A stretch of DNA of 64,000 nucleotides, from NCBI RefSeq assembly GCF_000876655.1, contig NZ_JYCN01000026.1:186001-250000 (forward strand), in the 5' to 3' direction. A program made the translations under genes and the position numbers. A model generated the notes under the pieces. It saw nothing but the letters and a program-made list of their open reading frames with translations. It ran no database searches and had not been told where the DNA came from. This document shows, one piece after another, positions 16,803 to 24,646 of the stretch. Origin of the DNA: Arthrobacter sp. SPG23. Lineage in GTDB: Bacteria > Actinomycetota > Actinomycetes > Actinomycetales > Micrococcaceae. The first letter of the stretch is position 1. Each line of letters begins with the position of its first letter.

Positions 16803-18074
16803 ATGCACGAACTCGTGGCCGTATCAGGCCTAATCCTCATCTTCGCCCTCTCAATGTGGCGCAAAATCAACATGGGCGCCGTGGCCCTGGTTGTCGCCTT
16901 TCTGTTGGGCGTCCTGTACTTCGGCCAGACAGCGTCCGGGATCGCGTCCGGATTCCCCGGGAGCCTCCTGATCACGCTGCTGGGCGTGACATATCTCTTC
17001 GGTATGGCCCGGGCAAACGGCACCATCGACCAGATCGTCGGAGGCGCCGTGGGAGCTGTGCGCGGCCGCGTCGCGCTCGTTCCATGGGTGTTCTTCATCC
17101 TGGCTGCCGTTATCACCGGCTCCGGAGCACTCTCCGCAGCCGCAAACGCCATCCTCATCCCTGTTGGCTTGGCGTTCGCTCAGCGGTACCGGATCAATCC
17201 GTTGCTGGTGGGCCTCTGCATCATCAACGGCACCAACGCCGGCGGGTTTTCCCCCATCGCCGTTTACTACACCATCGTTGACGGCGTGCTGGACAAAGTC
17301 GGCATCTCGGTCGATCCCGGCCAGCTGTTCCTCTGGACCTTCATCGCCAACGTGGTTATCAACGCCGTCGCGTTCATCCTGCTGGGAGGACCCGAGCTGA
17401 TGCGCCGCGGACGCGAAGAAGAGACCGCGGATGCCACCACGTCCTACCTCGGCGGCGGCACCGCGACCATCGTAAAAACTGCAACGTGGACTGCCCAAAA
17501 AATAGTCACCGTGGCGCTCATGGTCAGCATTCTTGTCGGCGCCCTGGGCTTCAAACTCGACGTCGGGTTCCTGGCCCTCGCAGCCGCCGTGATCCTCTCA
17601 GCCCTGTACCCGCAGCATTCCAAGGAGGCCCTCGGTCACATCGGCTGGAACGTCATCCTGCTGATCGGCGGAATCGTGACCTACATCAGCATGCTGGAAA
17701 CCGCCGGTGTCATCAAGGAACTCGCCAACTCCGTCGCAGGTATCGGCACCCCGCTCCTCGCCGCCCTGATGATGCTGGTCGTCGCAGGCGTAGTATCTGC
17801 CTTCGCCTCCACCAACGCCATGTTCGTGGTGCTTGTTCCGCTCGCAGCGCCACTGCTCACCGCAGGCTCCATCGGAGTTCTGGGCTTCGTGATCGCGCTT
17901 TGCATCGCAGCATCCGCCGTCGATTCCAGCCCCTTCTCCACCGGCGGCGCGCTGGTCGTGGCCAACACCGAGGAAGAAAAACGGGATCAGACCTTCCGCG
18001 GAATGATGGTCTGGGGAATGTCCATGATCGTCGCAGCACCCCTGCTGGCCTGGCTCCTGTTCGTGGTGATCTAA
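16803..18074 (+). CDS. SLC13/MatC-like dicarboxylate permease
   Basis: 423 residues with 11-12 hydrophobic segments. It fits the ion-transporter superfamily of MatC/DcuC/SLC13-type carboxylate carriers: LFGMARANGTIDQIVGGAVG, the hairpin-loop-like segment GSGALSAAANAILIPVG, INGTNAGGFSPIAVYYT, and a second repeat VSAFASTNAMFVVLVPLA with SAVDSSPFSTGGALVVANTEE. It probably imports malonate or another dicarboxylate. It starts 3 nt after the GntR gene. A perfect hairpin repeat 26 nt after its stop probably ends the operon. Confidence 0.85.
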   Translation: MHELVAVSGLILIFALSMWRKINMGAVALVVAFLLGVLYFGQTASGIASGFPGSLLITLLGVTYLFGMARANGTIDQIVGGAVGAVRGRVALVPWVFFILAAVITGSGALSAAANAILIPVGLAFAQRYRINPLLVGLCIINGTNAGGFSPIAVYYTIVDGVLDKVGISVDPGQLFLWTFIANVVINAVAFILLGGPELMRRGREEETADATTSYLGGGTATIVKTATWTAQKIVTVALMVSILVGALGFKLDVGFLALAAAVILSALYPQHSKEALGHIGWNVILLIGGIVTYISMLETAGVIKELANSVAGIGTPLLAALMMLVVAGVVSAFASTNAMFVVLVPLAAPLLTAGSIGVLGFVIALCIAASAVDSSPFSTGGALVVANTEEEKRDQTFRGMMVWGMSMIVAAPLLAWLLFVVI

Positions 18075-18100
18075 CACCAGGATCCCCAACGACGGACCAC

Positions 18101-18140
18101 GGACGACGGCGGGACGTCCCGCCGTCGTCCGCTTGCGTTT
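18101..18140 (+). repeat. hairpin repeat copy 6, perfect 30-nt palindrome
   Basis: GGACGACGGCGGGAC / GTCCCGCCGTCGTCC form an uninterrupted 15+15 palindrome (18101-18130), followed by GCTTGCGTTT. This is the best copy of the family, 26 nt after the permease stop. Confidence 0.9.
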
Positions 18141-18157
18141 GAGAACGGGCGGCGTAC

Positions 18158-18484
18158 TTACGGTGCCGGATCGGAGAACAGGCGGATCAGCCCGTCGATT
18201 TCGCGGGCTGCCTCGGTGGGATGCCGGAAATGCTGGTGCGGCTCGATGTTGTAGAAGGTGCGGCGTCCCACCCGGGTGCGATGCAGGTACCCGCAGCTTT
18301 CGAGGTCCTTCAGGATTAGGAGCGCTGCCCGCGGCGTGATGCCCACCTGGCCGGCGATGTCCGCCACCCGGATTCCGGGGTCGGCTGCCACGGCCAGCAG
18401 CACGTGCCCGTGGTTCGTGAGGAAGGTCCACCCGGCCCGCCCGGAAGCGGGCAGGCCGGGTTGGGATGCTTCCTCCGGATTCAC
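18158..18484 (-). CDS. winged-helix (ArsR/MarR-like) regulator
   Basis: 108 residues. One winged HTH covers nearly the whole chain: GHVLLAVAADPGIRVADIAGQVGITPRAALLILKDLESCGYLHRTRVGRRTFYNI. There is no metal-binding cysteine pair, so the signal is not an ArsR-type metal thiolate. Its GTG start overlaps the terC stop by 4 nt (GTGA), so it is translationally coupled to terC, and it may respond to the same stress. Confidence 0.8.
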   Translation of the reverse strand: MNPEEASQPGLPASGRAGWTFLTNHGHVLLAVAADPGIRVADIAGQVGITPRAALLILKDLESCGYLHRTRVGRRTFYNIEPHQHFRHPTEAAREIDGLIRLFSDPAP

Positions 18485-19509
18485 GTCCGTGCCGAGTTCT
18501 TAGCGGGGCGCCGCCACAAGGGTTCCAGCGCTTCGATTTCCTCGGCCGAGGCGGCTCCGAAGGGCGGGTTCGGCGGTGCGGCGAGCGCCTGGCGTGCCTG
18601 CCCGCGGGTGGCCCAGAGGCTGGCCGCTACGGATACGCCCAGGATCGTGGCGATGATCGCGAGGGACACCGGGGTGGGGATGTAGTAGATGTCGATCTTG
18701 AGGAACATCTTGATGCCAACCCAGATCAGGACGAGTGCCAGGCCGATCTTGAGGTAGATGAACCGGTGGATCAGGTCGGCCAGGAGGAAGTACATGGCCC
18801 GAAGTCCCAGGATGGCGAAGGCGTTGGCGGTGAAGACCAGGAACACTTCGTCCGTGACCGCGAAGATCGCCGGAATGGAGTCCACCGCGAAAATGATGTC
18901 CGTGACCTCCACCAGGACCAGGACAGCCAGCAACGGTGTGGCCAGGAGGGCGCCGCGCTTGCGGATCAGGAACCGCTGGCCGTGGAAGTCCTCGGTCATG
19001 GGCACCCGCCGGCGGAAGAGCGCCAGGGCCTTGGATTTCTCCGGGTCCAGGTGGTCGTTGCGGTGGCGGATCATCTGGTAGCCGGTGTAGAGCAGGAAGG
19101 CCGCGAAGAGGTACAGCACCCATCCGGCGCTGGCGATGATGGCGGAGCCGGCCGCGATGAAGATGCCGCGGAACACCAGGGCACCCAGCACACCGAAGAA
19201 CAGAACGCGGTGCTGGTACTCCCGGGGCACCGCGAAGTACGTGAAGATGATGGCCCAGATGAACACGTTGTCCACGGCGAGGGACTTTTCGATCAGGTAG
19301 CCGGCGAAGTACTGCTGACCGAACTCCGCGCCGTAGATCCGCCACACCAGGGCGCCGAAACCAACTCCGAAGGCAACCCAGACAGCAGACCACAGGGCCG
19401 CTTCCCGGACGCCGATCACGTGAGCCTTGCGGTGCGCGAAAAGGTCCACCGCCAGCATGAGGACAATGAAGCCAAGGACGGCCAACCAGGCCCATAGGGG
19501 AACGTTCAT
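18481..19509 (-). CDS. TerC-family membrane protein (Mn2+ export/efflux)
   Basis: 342 residues with about nine membrane helices of the TerC/Alx family. The conserved acidic motifs are present: SLAVDNVFIWAIIF in the first half and LVEVTDIIFAVDSIPAIFAVT in the second, the residues thought to bind metal. Family members such as Alx and MeeF/MeeY export manganese or metallate exported enzymes. A riboswitch of the Mn2+-sensing yybP-ykoY type precedes the gene, which supports manganese handling here. A small winged-helix regulator overlaps its stop. Confidence 0.9.
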   Translation of the reverse strand: MNVPLWAWLAVLGFIVLMLAVDLFAHRKAHVIGVREAALWSAVWVAFGVGFGALVWRIYGAEFGQQYFAGYLIEKSLAVDNVFIWAIIFTYFAVPREYQHRVLFFGVLGALVFRGIFIAAGSAIIASAGWVLYLFAAFLLYTGYQMIRHRNDHLDPEKSKALALFRRRVPMTEDFHGQRFLIRKRGALLATPLLAVLVLVEVTDIIFAVDSIPAIFAVTDEVFLVFTANAFAILGLRAMYFLLADLIHRFIYLKIGLALVLIWVGIKMFLKIDIYYIPTPVSLAIIATILGVSVAASLWATRGQARQALAAPPNPPFGAASAEEIEALEPLWRRPAKNSART

Positions 19510-19542
19510 CAGACAAACCCGCTTCCAGTCAGTTCAACCAAC

Positions 19543-19636
19543 TGGAGGTCTTTCCCGGTCGTCTGGGACCTGCCCCGCCGGGCCGTTCAGGGACGGCCGG
19601 ACTGACGACGGAACATTTGGGGGATACTCCCCTCCG
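19543..19636 (-). ncRNA. probable yybP-ykoY manganese riboswitch
   Basis: In the minus-strand leader of terC the 5' signature CGGAGGGGAGTATCCCC (19636-19620) contains the conserved GGGGAGTA. The 3' end is GGGAAAGACCTCC, whose CCTCC closes a helix with the 5' GGAGG and carries the conserved AGACCT. Between them lie GC-rich hairpin arms (GGCCGTCC/GGACGGCC-like). This arrangement in front of a terC gene is the classical setting of the Mn2+ riboswitch. A further hairpin CAGTT-GGTTG-AACTG with ACTGGAAG follows before the ATG and may hide the ribosome-binding site. Confidence 0.75.
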
Positions 19637-19691
19637 TAGGAAATAGTGAAACATATTTCACCTGTTGCGGCAATGGGTGAGGTTGGGCTTA

Positions 19692-19988
19692 TCAGGCCGG
19701 GGGACGCGGCTGGACGTGGAGGGTTTCCAGGTAGTCGTCGTCGTACTTGTCGTCCCGGAGCTCGTCATTCGGGAAACCACCGGGGAGGGTGCCATGACCC
19801 AGGCCGGCCAGCAGGACGTGCTCAAGCCCTGCTTCGGTGTTCAGGGCTGTTGCCTGGACGGTTCCGGCGGCCGGACCGGGTACCTTGGCGGTGGCCATTT
19901 CATCGATACCGGCCACGCTGGCTGCGACCAGGAAAAACGCGGCGACGGCGGCCAGCCCGGGAACTGTTCTCCTTCTCCATGCGCTCAT
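19692..19988 (-). CDS. small exported or membrane-anchored protein, unknown
   Basis: 98 residues from an ATG preceded by GAGGG. Basic start MSAWRRR, hydrophobic stretch VPGLAAVAAFFLVAASVAGI (signal peptide or single anchor), then an acidic, proline-containing tail ending DKYDDDYLETLHVQPRPPA. There is no known domain. It lies upstream of the terC riboswitch on the same strand (55 nt from it), so it could contribute read-through transcription into terC. Confidence 0.5.
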   Translation of the reverse strand: MSAWRRRTVPGLAAVAAFFLVAASVAGIDEMATAKVPGPAAGTVQATALNTEAGLEHVLLAGLGHGTLPGGFPNDELRDDKYDDDYLETLHVQPRPPA

Positions 19989-20078
19989 ACCCTCATCGTG
20001 GCCTGCGCACATGGGAGCCTGGCACCGTTTGCCTATGGGGAGGCTGTGAAAGGCCAGTACACGCACGACGCCATGCGG

Positions 20079-20104
20079 ACGACGGCGGGCGGGCCCGCCG
20101 TCGT
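20079..20104 (+). repeat. hairpin repeat copy 7
   Basis: Perfect 12-bp stem ACGACGGCGGGC / GCCCGCCGTCGT with a 2-nt centre, followed by GGTTTG. It lies between the divergent small exported protein and TspO genes, 40 nt before the TspO start, so it is in a leader rather than behind a gene. Confidence 0.85.
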
Positions 20105-20143
20105 GGTTTGACGGAAAGGCCCGCAGTTGTTCACAGTAAGTCA

Positions 20144-20683
20144 GTGCTCTTGAACGTTGAACAAAGCGCCCCGGGCACTCGTGCCCCCGGCGCGCGGCCG
20201 CCGCAGCGGCAGATCGCGGCCCTCCTCGGTTTCCTGGCGGCGTCGTGGGCGGTGTCGCTGCTGGGCTCACTGCCGATCAGGTTGAACGGCGCCTGGTACG
20301 CGGCGGCGGACAAGGCACCGTGGACCCCGCCGGGGTGGATGTTCAGCTCGGCATGGCTCGGGCTTTACGCGGCCATGGCGGTGGCGGCATGGCTGGTGTG
20401 GCGGCAGCAGCGGTTTCCGCGCCGGGATGCGCTCAAGGTCTATGGCGGCCTGATGCTGCTGAATCTATCCTGGCCGCTGATGTTCTTCGGCATGTATCCC
20501 ATGCTGGGCACTGCCGCCCTGTGGCTGGCGCTGCTGCTGATCGCAGCCCACGCGGTGATTGCGACCCTCGCCGTGCTGCACTTCGGCCCGATCAGTAGGA
20601 CGGCGGGGGTACTGATGCTGCCGTACGTTTCGTGGCTGGTGTTCTCCGGGAGCCTGAACCTGTACGCGGCGCTGAACAACTAG
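20144..20683 (+). CDS. tspO: TspO/MBR-family membrane protein
   Basis: 179 residues from GTG 20144 (TTG at 20150 is an alternative). Five membrane helices and the TspO hallmarks are visible: LLGSLPIRLNGAWYAAADKAPWTPPGWMFSSAW, WRQQRFPRRDALKVYGGLMLLNLSWPLMFFG and LMLPYVSWLVFSGSLN, the last with the tryptophan of the porphyrin/cholesterol-binding pocket. TspO binds tetrapyrroles and is linked to stress and light responses. The N-terminal 25 residues are a polar extension. Upstream in-frame codons run through the hairpin repeat and are not credible as coding. Confidence 0.88.
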   Translation: MLLNVEQSAPGTRAPGARPPQRQIAALLGFLAASWAVSLLGSLPIRLNGAWYAAADKAPWTPPGWMFSSAWLGLYAAMAVAAWLVWRQQRFPRRDALKVYGGLMLLNLSWPLMFFGMYPMLGTAALWLALLLIAAHAVIATLAVLHFGPISRTAGVLMLPYVSWLVFSGSLNLYAALNN

Positions 20684-20729
20684 GGTTTGCCTCCCGCTTC
20701 GGGTGTTCGCTGGTATAGGGTCTGGCGGT

Positions 20730-21467
20730 ATGGCACTGCGACTTGTCCAGGTGAACTTCAAGGCTCGGGATGACGCAGCGCTCGGCCGGTTTTGGGCGGA
20801 GGCGCTCGGCTGGGGCGTTTCCAGCGAAGGGCCCGGCGTGACCAATGTTGAACCCGTGGGCTTCGTCTGGCCGGACCCCGTCGCCGTCTGCGTCGATGTG
20901 GTCACCGTCCCGGACCCCGAAACGGTGCAGTACCGGGCGCACCTCGATCTCGCCACCACCTCCGCGGCCCACCAGACGGAGCTGGTCGCGCGGCTGAAGG
21001 AGCTTGGAGCGAAGCCGGCCGACGTGGGCCGGGGCGACGTGCCGTGGACGGCATTGGCCGACCCGGAGGGCAACCTGTTCCGCGTGCTGGAGCCACGGCC
21101 GATCTACCGCGACACCGGGCCGATTGCCGCGGTGGTGGTCACCTGCGCGGACCCGCGGGCCATGGCCAGGTTCTGGAGCGAGGCGATGGACTGGACCCTG
21201 CACGAGGTGACGGACGATCATGCGAGACTGCGTTCGGCCAAGGGCGTGGGGCCGTATCTTGAGTTCCTCCGCACCCCCGTTTTGAAGACCGTTTGCGGCC
21301 GCGTCCATCTCGACCTGATGCCGTACCCCGGTGATAATCAGGCAGCAGAGGTGGCCCGGCTACGGGCTCTTGGCGCCACGGACGCGGACGTCGGCCAGGG
21401 CGATGTGCCGTGGGCGTGCCTGGCCGACTCAGAAGGCAACGAGTTCTGCGTCCTCGCCCCGCGGTGA
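20730..21467 (+). CDS. VOC-family protein with two tandem glyoxalase-like domains
   Basis: 245 residues. Two homologous halves: residues 1-120 (LRLVQVNFKARDDAALGRFWAEALGW, HLDLATTS, VPWTALADPEGNLFRVLE) and 130-245 (IAAVVVTCADPRAMARFWSEAMDW, VHLDLMPYPG, VPWACLADSEGNEFCVL). Each has the His/Glu positions of vicinal-oxygen-chelate enzymes of the glyoxalase/bleomycin-resistance superfamily. The double-domain actinobacterial form is common and usually uncharacterised. Start at ATG 20730. Confidence 0.85.
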   Translation: MALRLVQVNFKARDDAALGRFWAEALGWGVSSEGPGVTNVEPVGFVWPDPVAVCVDVVTVPDPETVQYRAHLDLATTSAAHQTELVARLKELGAKPADVGRGDVPWTALADPEGNLFRVLEPRPIYRDTGPIAAVVVTCADPRAMARFWSEAMDWTLHEVTDDHARLRSAKGVGPYLEFLRTPVLKTVCGRVHLDLMPYPGDNQAAEVARLRALGATDADVGQGDVPWACLADSEGNEFCVLAPR

Positions 21468-21583
21468 CGAGGGATGGCTCAATGTTCAACAGTGACTCTT
21501 GCTAAAGCAATGCCAGTATTTCGCTTTAGATCAGGCCTCGCTGCGCTACGGTTGGCAGCACCAACATTTTTCAAGGGGGACAA

Positions 21584-22675
21584 ATGGAGTTTGCAGAAAA
21601 ACTTTCAGCTCTGGCAGCAAAGGTGCGTCAGCAGCGAGGTGTGATCCAGACGGAGGAGGCTACAAAGAACGCCTTTGTCATGCCCTTCATTTCCACAATT
21701 CTTGGCTACGACGTCTTCAATCCCATGGAAGTCGTTCCAGAGTTCATCGCGGACGTAGGTCTCAAGAAGGGCGAGAAGATCGACTACGCCATCGTCAAAG
21801 ACGGCGAAGTCCAGATCTTGATTGAGTGCAAAAAGTCCACGGAACCAGTGAAGATCGAGCACGCGTCTCAGCTTTTTCGGTACTTTGCCGTCACGAACGC
21901 CAGAATCGCCATCCTGACCAACGGCGAGGTGTACCAGTTCTTCACGGACCTCGATGCACCAAACCGCATGGACGAAAAGCCGTTTCTCGTCCTCGATTTG
22001 AGCGACATTGATGAGTCCCTCATTCCGGAGCTGCAGAAGCTGTCCAAAGACGTCTTTGATCTCGATTCGATCATCAGCGCCGCTGGTGAATTGAAATACA
22101 TCGGGGAACTCAAGAGGACTTTGGCGGCTCAATTCAAGGAGCCGGAAGACGAATGGGTCAAGTTCCTCACTGGTCGCGTTTACCCGGGGCCTTACACGCA
22201 GAAAGTCCGTGAGCAATTCACAGCCTTGGTAACCAAGGCGTCCAAGCAGTTCCTGAACGACCAGGTGAACGAGCGCCTAAAGAAAGCACTCGGCGCCCCC
22301 AGCTTCCCGCAAACCGACGACGCCACGGCGGCGGCCACCGTCACCAGCGCCCCTGTCGCCGAAGCCGACTTGGCCGAGGCGGATGGTTTGGAAACAACAC
22401 TGGAGGAAATCGAGGGTTACCAGATCGTCCGGGCCATCGTCTGCAGCGAAGTGAAGCCCGCTCGCGTGGTCCAGAGGGACGCCAAGTCCTATTTCGCGGT
22501 GTTGTTGGACGACAACAACCGAAAGCCGATCGCGCGCCTGCACTTCAACCGTACGCAGAAGTACATCGGAATCTTCGACGTCAACAAAGAAGAAACCCGT
22601 GTGCCCATCAGCTCGCTGGAGGAGATCTACGAGCACACTGAGGCCCTGCGTGCGAGCGTCAAGAGCTACCTGTGA
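21584..22675 (+). CDS. stand-alone HSDR_N-type (type I restriction-like) nuclease domain protein
   Basis: 363 residues. The N-terminal 190 residues match the nuclease domain of type I restriction R subunits. A PD-(D/E)XK core is visible: Asp67 in EKIDYAIV, then Glu81-x-Lys83 in ILIECKK, preceded by Glu24/Glu25. ASQLFRYFAVTNARIAILTNG follows, the usual region after the core. No helicase domain follows. Instead there is a helical linker (about 195-265) and a C-terminal beta-rich domain (EGYQIVRAIVCSEV to YEHTEALRASVKSYL). AAGGGGGAC precedes the ATG. No methylase or specificity gene is adjacent, so it is not a classical restriction system. GC is lower than in its neighbours, suggesting acquisition. 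Confidence 0.8.
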   Translation: MEFAEKLSALAAKVRQQRGVIQTEEATKNAFVMPFISTILGYDVFNPMEVVPEFIADVGLKKGEKIDYAIVKDGEVQILIECKKSTEPVKIEHASQLFRYFAVTNARIAILTNGEVYQFFTDLDAPNRMDEKPFLVLDLSDIDESLIPELQKLSKDVFDLDSIISAAGELKYIGELKRTLAAQFKEPEDEWVKFLTGRVYPGPYTQKVREQFTALVTKASKQFLNDQVNERLKKALGAPSFPQTDDATAAATVTSAPVAEADLAEADGLETTLEEIEGYQIVRAIVCSEVKPARVVQRDAKSYFAVLLDDNNRKPIARLHFNRTQKYIGIFDVNKEETRVPISSLEEIYEHTEALRASVKSYL

Positions 22676-22773
22676 GCGCAAATACTTCGGACCTCGACCG
22701 GCTTCTCGTCGCCATCGCGGCCATACCGATGCCTTGGAAAGAATGGCCGGGCGGCTATCCCGGCATATCGTGA
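22672..22773 (+). CDS. possible 33-residue ORF coupled to nuclease gene
   Basis: A GTG overlapping the nuclease stop (GTGA) opens a 33-residue frame reading SANTSDLDRLLVAIAAIPMPWKEW and ending GYPGIS. It could be a coupled small protein or the truncated start of a lost gene. There is no independent ribosome-binding site. Weakly supported. Confidence 0.25.
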   Translation: MSANTSDLDRLLVAIAAIPMPWKEWPGGYPGIS

Positions 22774-22790
22774 TCGTTGGCAGAAACGAC

Positions 22791-22830
22791 GAACGACGGC
22801 GGGACCTCCCGCCGTCGTTCTCTTGCGTTT
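22791..22830 (+). repeat. hairpin repeat copy 8 (probable terminator)
   Basis: Perfect 14-bp stem GAACGACGGCGGGA / TCCCGCCGTCGTTC with a 2-nt centre and tail TCTTGCGTTT, downstream of the nuclease gene and the coupled small ORF. The outer pair change (GA/TC in place of GG/CC) is compensated on both arms. Confidence 0.88.
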
Positions 22831-22881
22831 GGTGCCTCTGCCCTGCAGTGCAGACTAACCAGCGTCTGATGCGAGGCAGTA

Positions 22882-23625
22882 CTACAAAGTCGCAGCTTCT
22901 TCCTCGGCCAGTCTGATCAATCGGAGTTCGTCCTCCACGGCGCGGGTCGGCCAGTAGTCCCTCGCCAGCTCATTTGCCCGGCTCCGGTCCGCGTCCGGGA
23001 AGAGCTTGCCGAACAGTCCGGCCGCCTGAAGAAGGGCGATCAGCGCTGTGGTCCTGACATCGGGCGTCGTGGCCTCGGCGGCCTTGGATTCAGACATCGC
23101 AGCATCGACCGCCCCGGCAGTCGCCGTCCCGGCGTCGGCCGGCGCAGCATCCGGCACCTTGAGATCGGACGCACCGCTGAGTGCCGCTTCGATCTTCTTC
23201 AGGAGCGCCTCCTCCGGAGCGTGGTCCTTGTGCGGGTACCGCACGGGACGGAACCGGCCCAGGTGCTTTTCGCCGACATGTTCCACGATGCCCTGCGATG
23301 CCATCCCCTCGTAGACACGCCGCACTTCGGCGCGGCCCTCCAGTATGGCGACCCACCCCTTCGGGGTGTGGGGGCGGGATTTGCCTCGGATCAGTTCCAG
23401 CTCGTGTTGGAAGTCCGTTTGCGGGACGGTCCCGGTAGCCCAGACGTGCTTCCCCTGCAGCTCGATCGCGCCGAGCAGGTCCAGCTCGGCCAAGATTGCC
23501 CCTGCCACAGTGGTCCTGAGTGCGAACACCGGCACTTCAGGTTTGCCGTCTTTGTCGTTCGTTGCCAAGAGGAGGAAAGCCTGGGGAAGGCTCAACTCCG
23601 CCGCCTTCGGTGTTTCAACGTTCAT
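22882..23625 (-). CDS. GPP34 (GOLPH3/VPS74-like) family protein, copy 2
   Basis: 247 residues from the ATG giving MNVETPKAAELSLPQAF. It is a close paralogue of the gene at 2483-3241: shared blocks include AAELSLPQAFLLLATND, GAILAELDLLGAIELQGKH, SRPHTPKGWVAILEGRAEV, VYEGMASQGIVEHVGEKHLG and the C-terminal TALIALLQAAGLFGKLFPDADRS. The Pro/Ala linker differs most. Upstream of both genes the sequence ATCATGGTGG and CACCACAATGAG are conserved, so regulatory DNA was duplicated too. Membrane-surface binding is expected from the fold; the cellular role is unknown. Confidence 0.8.
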   Translation of the reverse strand: MNVETPKAAELSLPQAFLLLATNDKDGKPEVPVFALRTTVAGAILAELDLLGAIELQGKHVWATGTVPQTDFQHELELIRGKSRPHTPKGWVAILEGRAEVRRVYEGMASQGIVEHVGEKHLGRFRPVRYPHKDHAPEEALLKKIEAALSGASDLKVPDAAPADAGTATAGAVDAAMSESKAAEATTPDVRTTALIALLQAAGLFGKLFPDADRSRANELARDYWPTRAVEDELRLIRLAEEEAATL

Positions 23626-23785
23626 AGCATCATGGTGGCCCTGTTCGGCAGCCACCACAATGAGGAACTGCATTTCGCGCTACCGCCGTACTCGACGCCG
23701 TGCTACGTTCAGCGTGATCAGGATGTCCTCTTGCGGCCCCTATCCAGCCCGGCTCCTGGCGCAACCCCAGAAAGCGGAGGCAACG

Positions 23786-24046
23786 ATGCCAACTCTAGTG
23801 ATCTTCCACGAGGTCGACGACGTTGAGCACTGGCTCAGCTCGCCAAAAAGAGAAGAAATATTCGGGCCGCTGGGCATCACGGTTCGAACGTTCATCGACC
23901 CGGCCAAGAGCCACCGTGTAGGCCTGATCGTGCAAGTCCCCGACATGGAAACATTCCAGCGAATTATGGAGTCCGAAACAGTAGCCGAAGCGATGAAATT
24001 CGACGGCGTCCGTCCGGAAACAATCCTGACCCTCGTCGAGCCCTAG
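23786..24046 (+). CDS. small dimeric alpha/beta-barrel-like protein
   Basis: 86 residues from an ATG preceded by AGCGGAGG. The pattern TLVIFHEVDDVEHWLSSPKREEIFGPLG, HRVGLIVQVPDMETFQRIMESETVAEAMKFDGV looks like a one-domain ferredoxin-like (ABM-type) fold. There are no catalytic residues I can name. It is closed by a family hairpin repeat 58 nt after the stop. Confidence 0.7.
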   Translation: MPTLVIFHEVDDVEHWLSSPKREEIFGPLGITVRTFIDPAKSHRVGLIVQVPDMETFQRIMESETVAEAMKFDGVRPETILTLVEP

Positions 24047-24104
24047 GTGGACAGCCCCGGATCAAGATGGTCCGTCCTGTAGGGCAGCACCGCCAAGTCC
24101 AAGC

Positions 24105-24134
24105 GGACGACGGCGGGAGGTTCCGCCGTCGTCC
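24105..24134 (+). repeat. hairpin repeat copy 9 (last copy in the window)
   Basis: Perfect 12-bp stem GGACGACGGCGG / CCGCCGTCGTCC with loop GAGGTT. The TTGCGTTT tail is replaced by ACCACTC. No further member is found in the remaining 40 kb. Confidence 0.85.
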
Positions 24135-24212
24135 ACCACTCAAGAGGTTTGCTCTGTGGCCCGGGGGTCTTCCTATGGAGTTGAAGAACAGAGCCGCCGT
24201 GCGGGGCAGCGG

Positions 24213-24518
24213 TCAGTCCGCGCCCTGACCCTCACGGGCCGTCTCCTCCAGGATCCTGGCTGTGGGCGCTGCGGTCATCAGCTGCCCTAACACCTCCGGC
24301 TTGTCCCACACCTCGCTGCGGAGCCGTCCCAGAAAGGCGTTCGCAGAGTCCTTGGTGTCGAAGTCAAGGAGCACGGCCACGTCGTTCCGGTCCTCCGTAT
24401 CCCGGAACAGGCGGACAGACCTGGCGCCCGAGGCCGCGCGGCCTGCAGGATCGCTGTCGAATACTTTCTTGAAAGCCTCGTAGTCCCGGACCGGATAGCT
24501 GATCTGCAAGGTGAACAT
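24213..24518 (-). CDS. small ferredoxin-like-fold protein (cyclase/ABM-like)
   Basis: 101 residues: FTLQISYPVRDYEAFKKVFDSDPAGRAASGARSVRLFRD, then VAVLLDFDTKDSANAFLGRLRSEV. The beta-alpha-beta-beta layout and the sequence Y-x-V-R-D-Y-x-x-F-K are those of small dimeric alpha/beta-barrel proteins seen beside many actinobacterial genes. No function is established. GGAACG precedes the ATG. It is convergent with the previous small gene. Confidence 0.7.
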   Translation of the reverse strand: MFTLQISYPVRDYEAFKKVFDSDPAGRAASGARSVRLFRDTEDRNDVAVLLDFDTKDSANAFLGRLRSEVWDKPEVLGQLMTAAPTARILEETAREGQGAD

Positions 24519-24646
24519 CGTCGTTCCTTTCGCTCGGGCTGTGGCAGGTCAAACATAGGCCTTTCGGCGTTATCCCGGTAGGGCCGAAGGGCGGCGCCGA
24601 GCAGGGAGGTGATGGAGGCTTGGGCCCACAGCGTGGCGCAGGCGCC

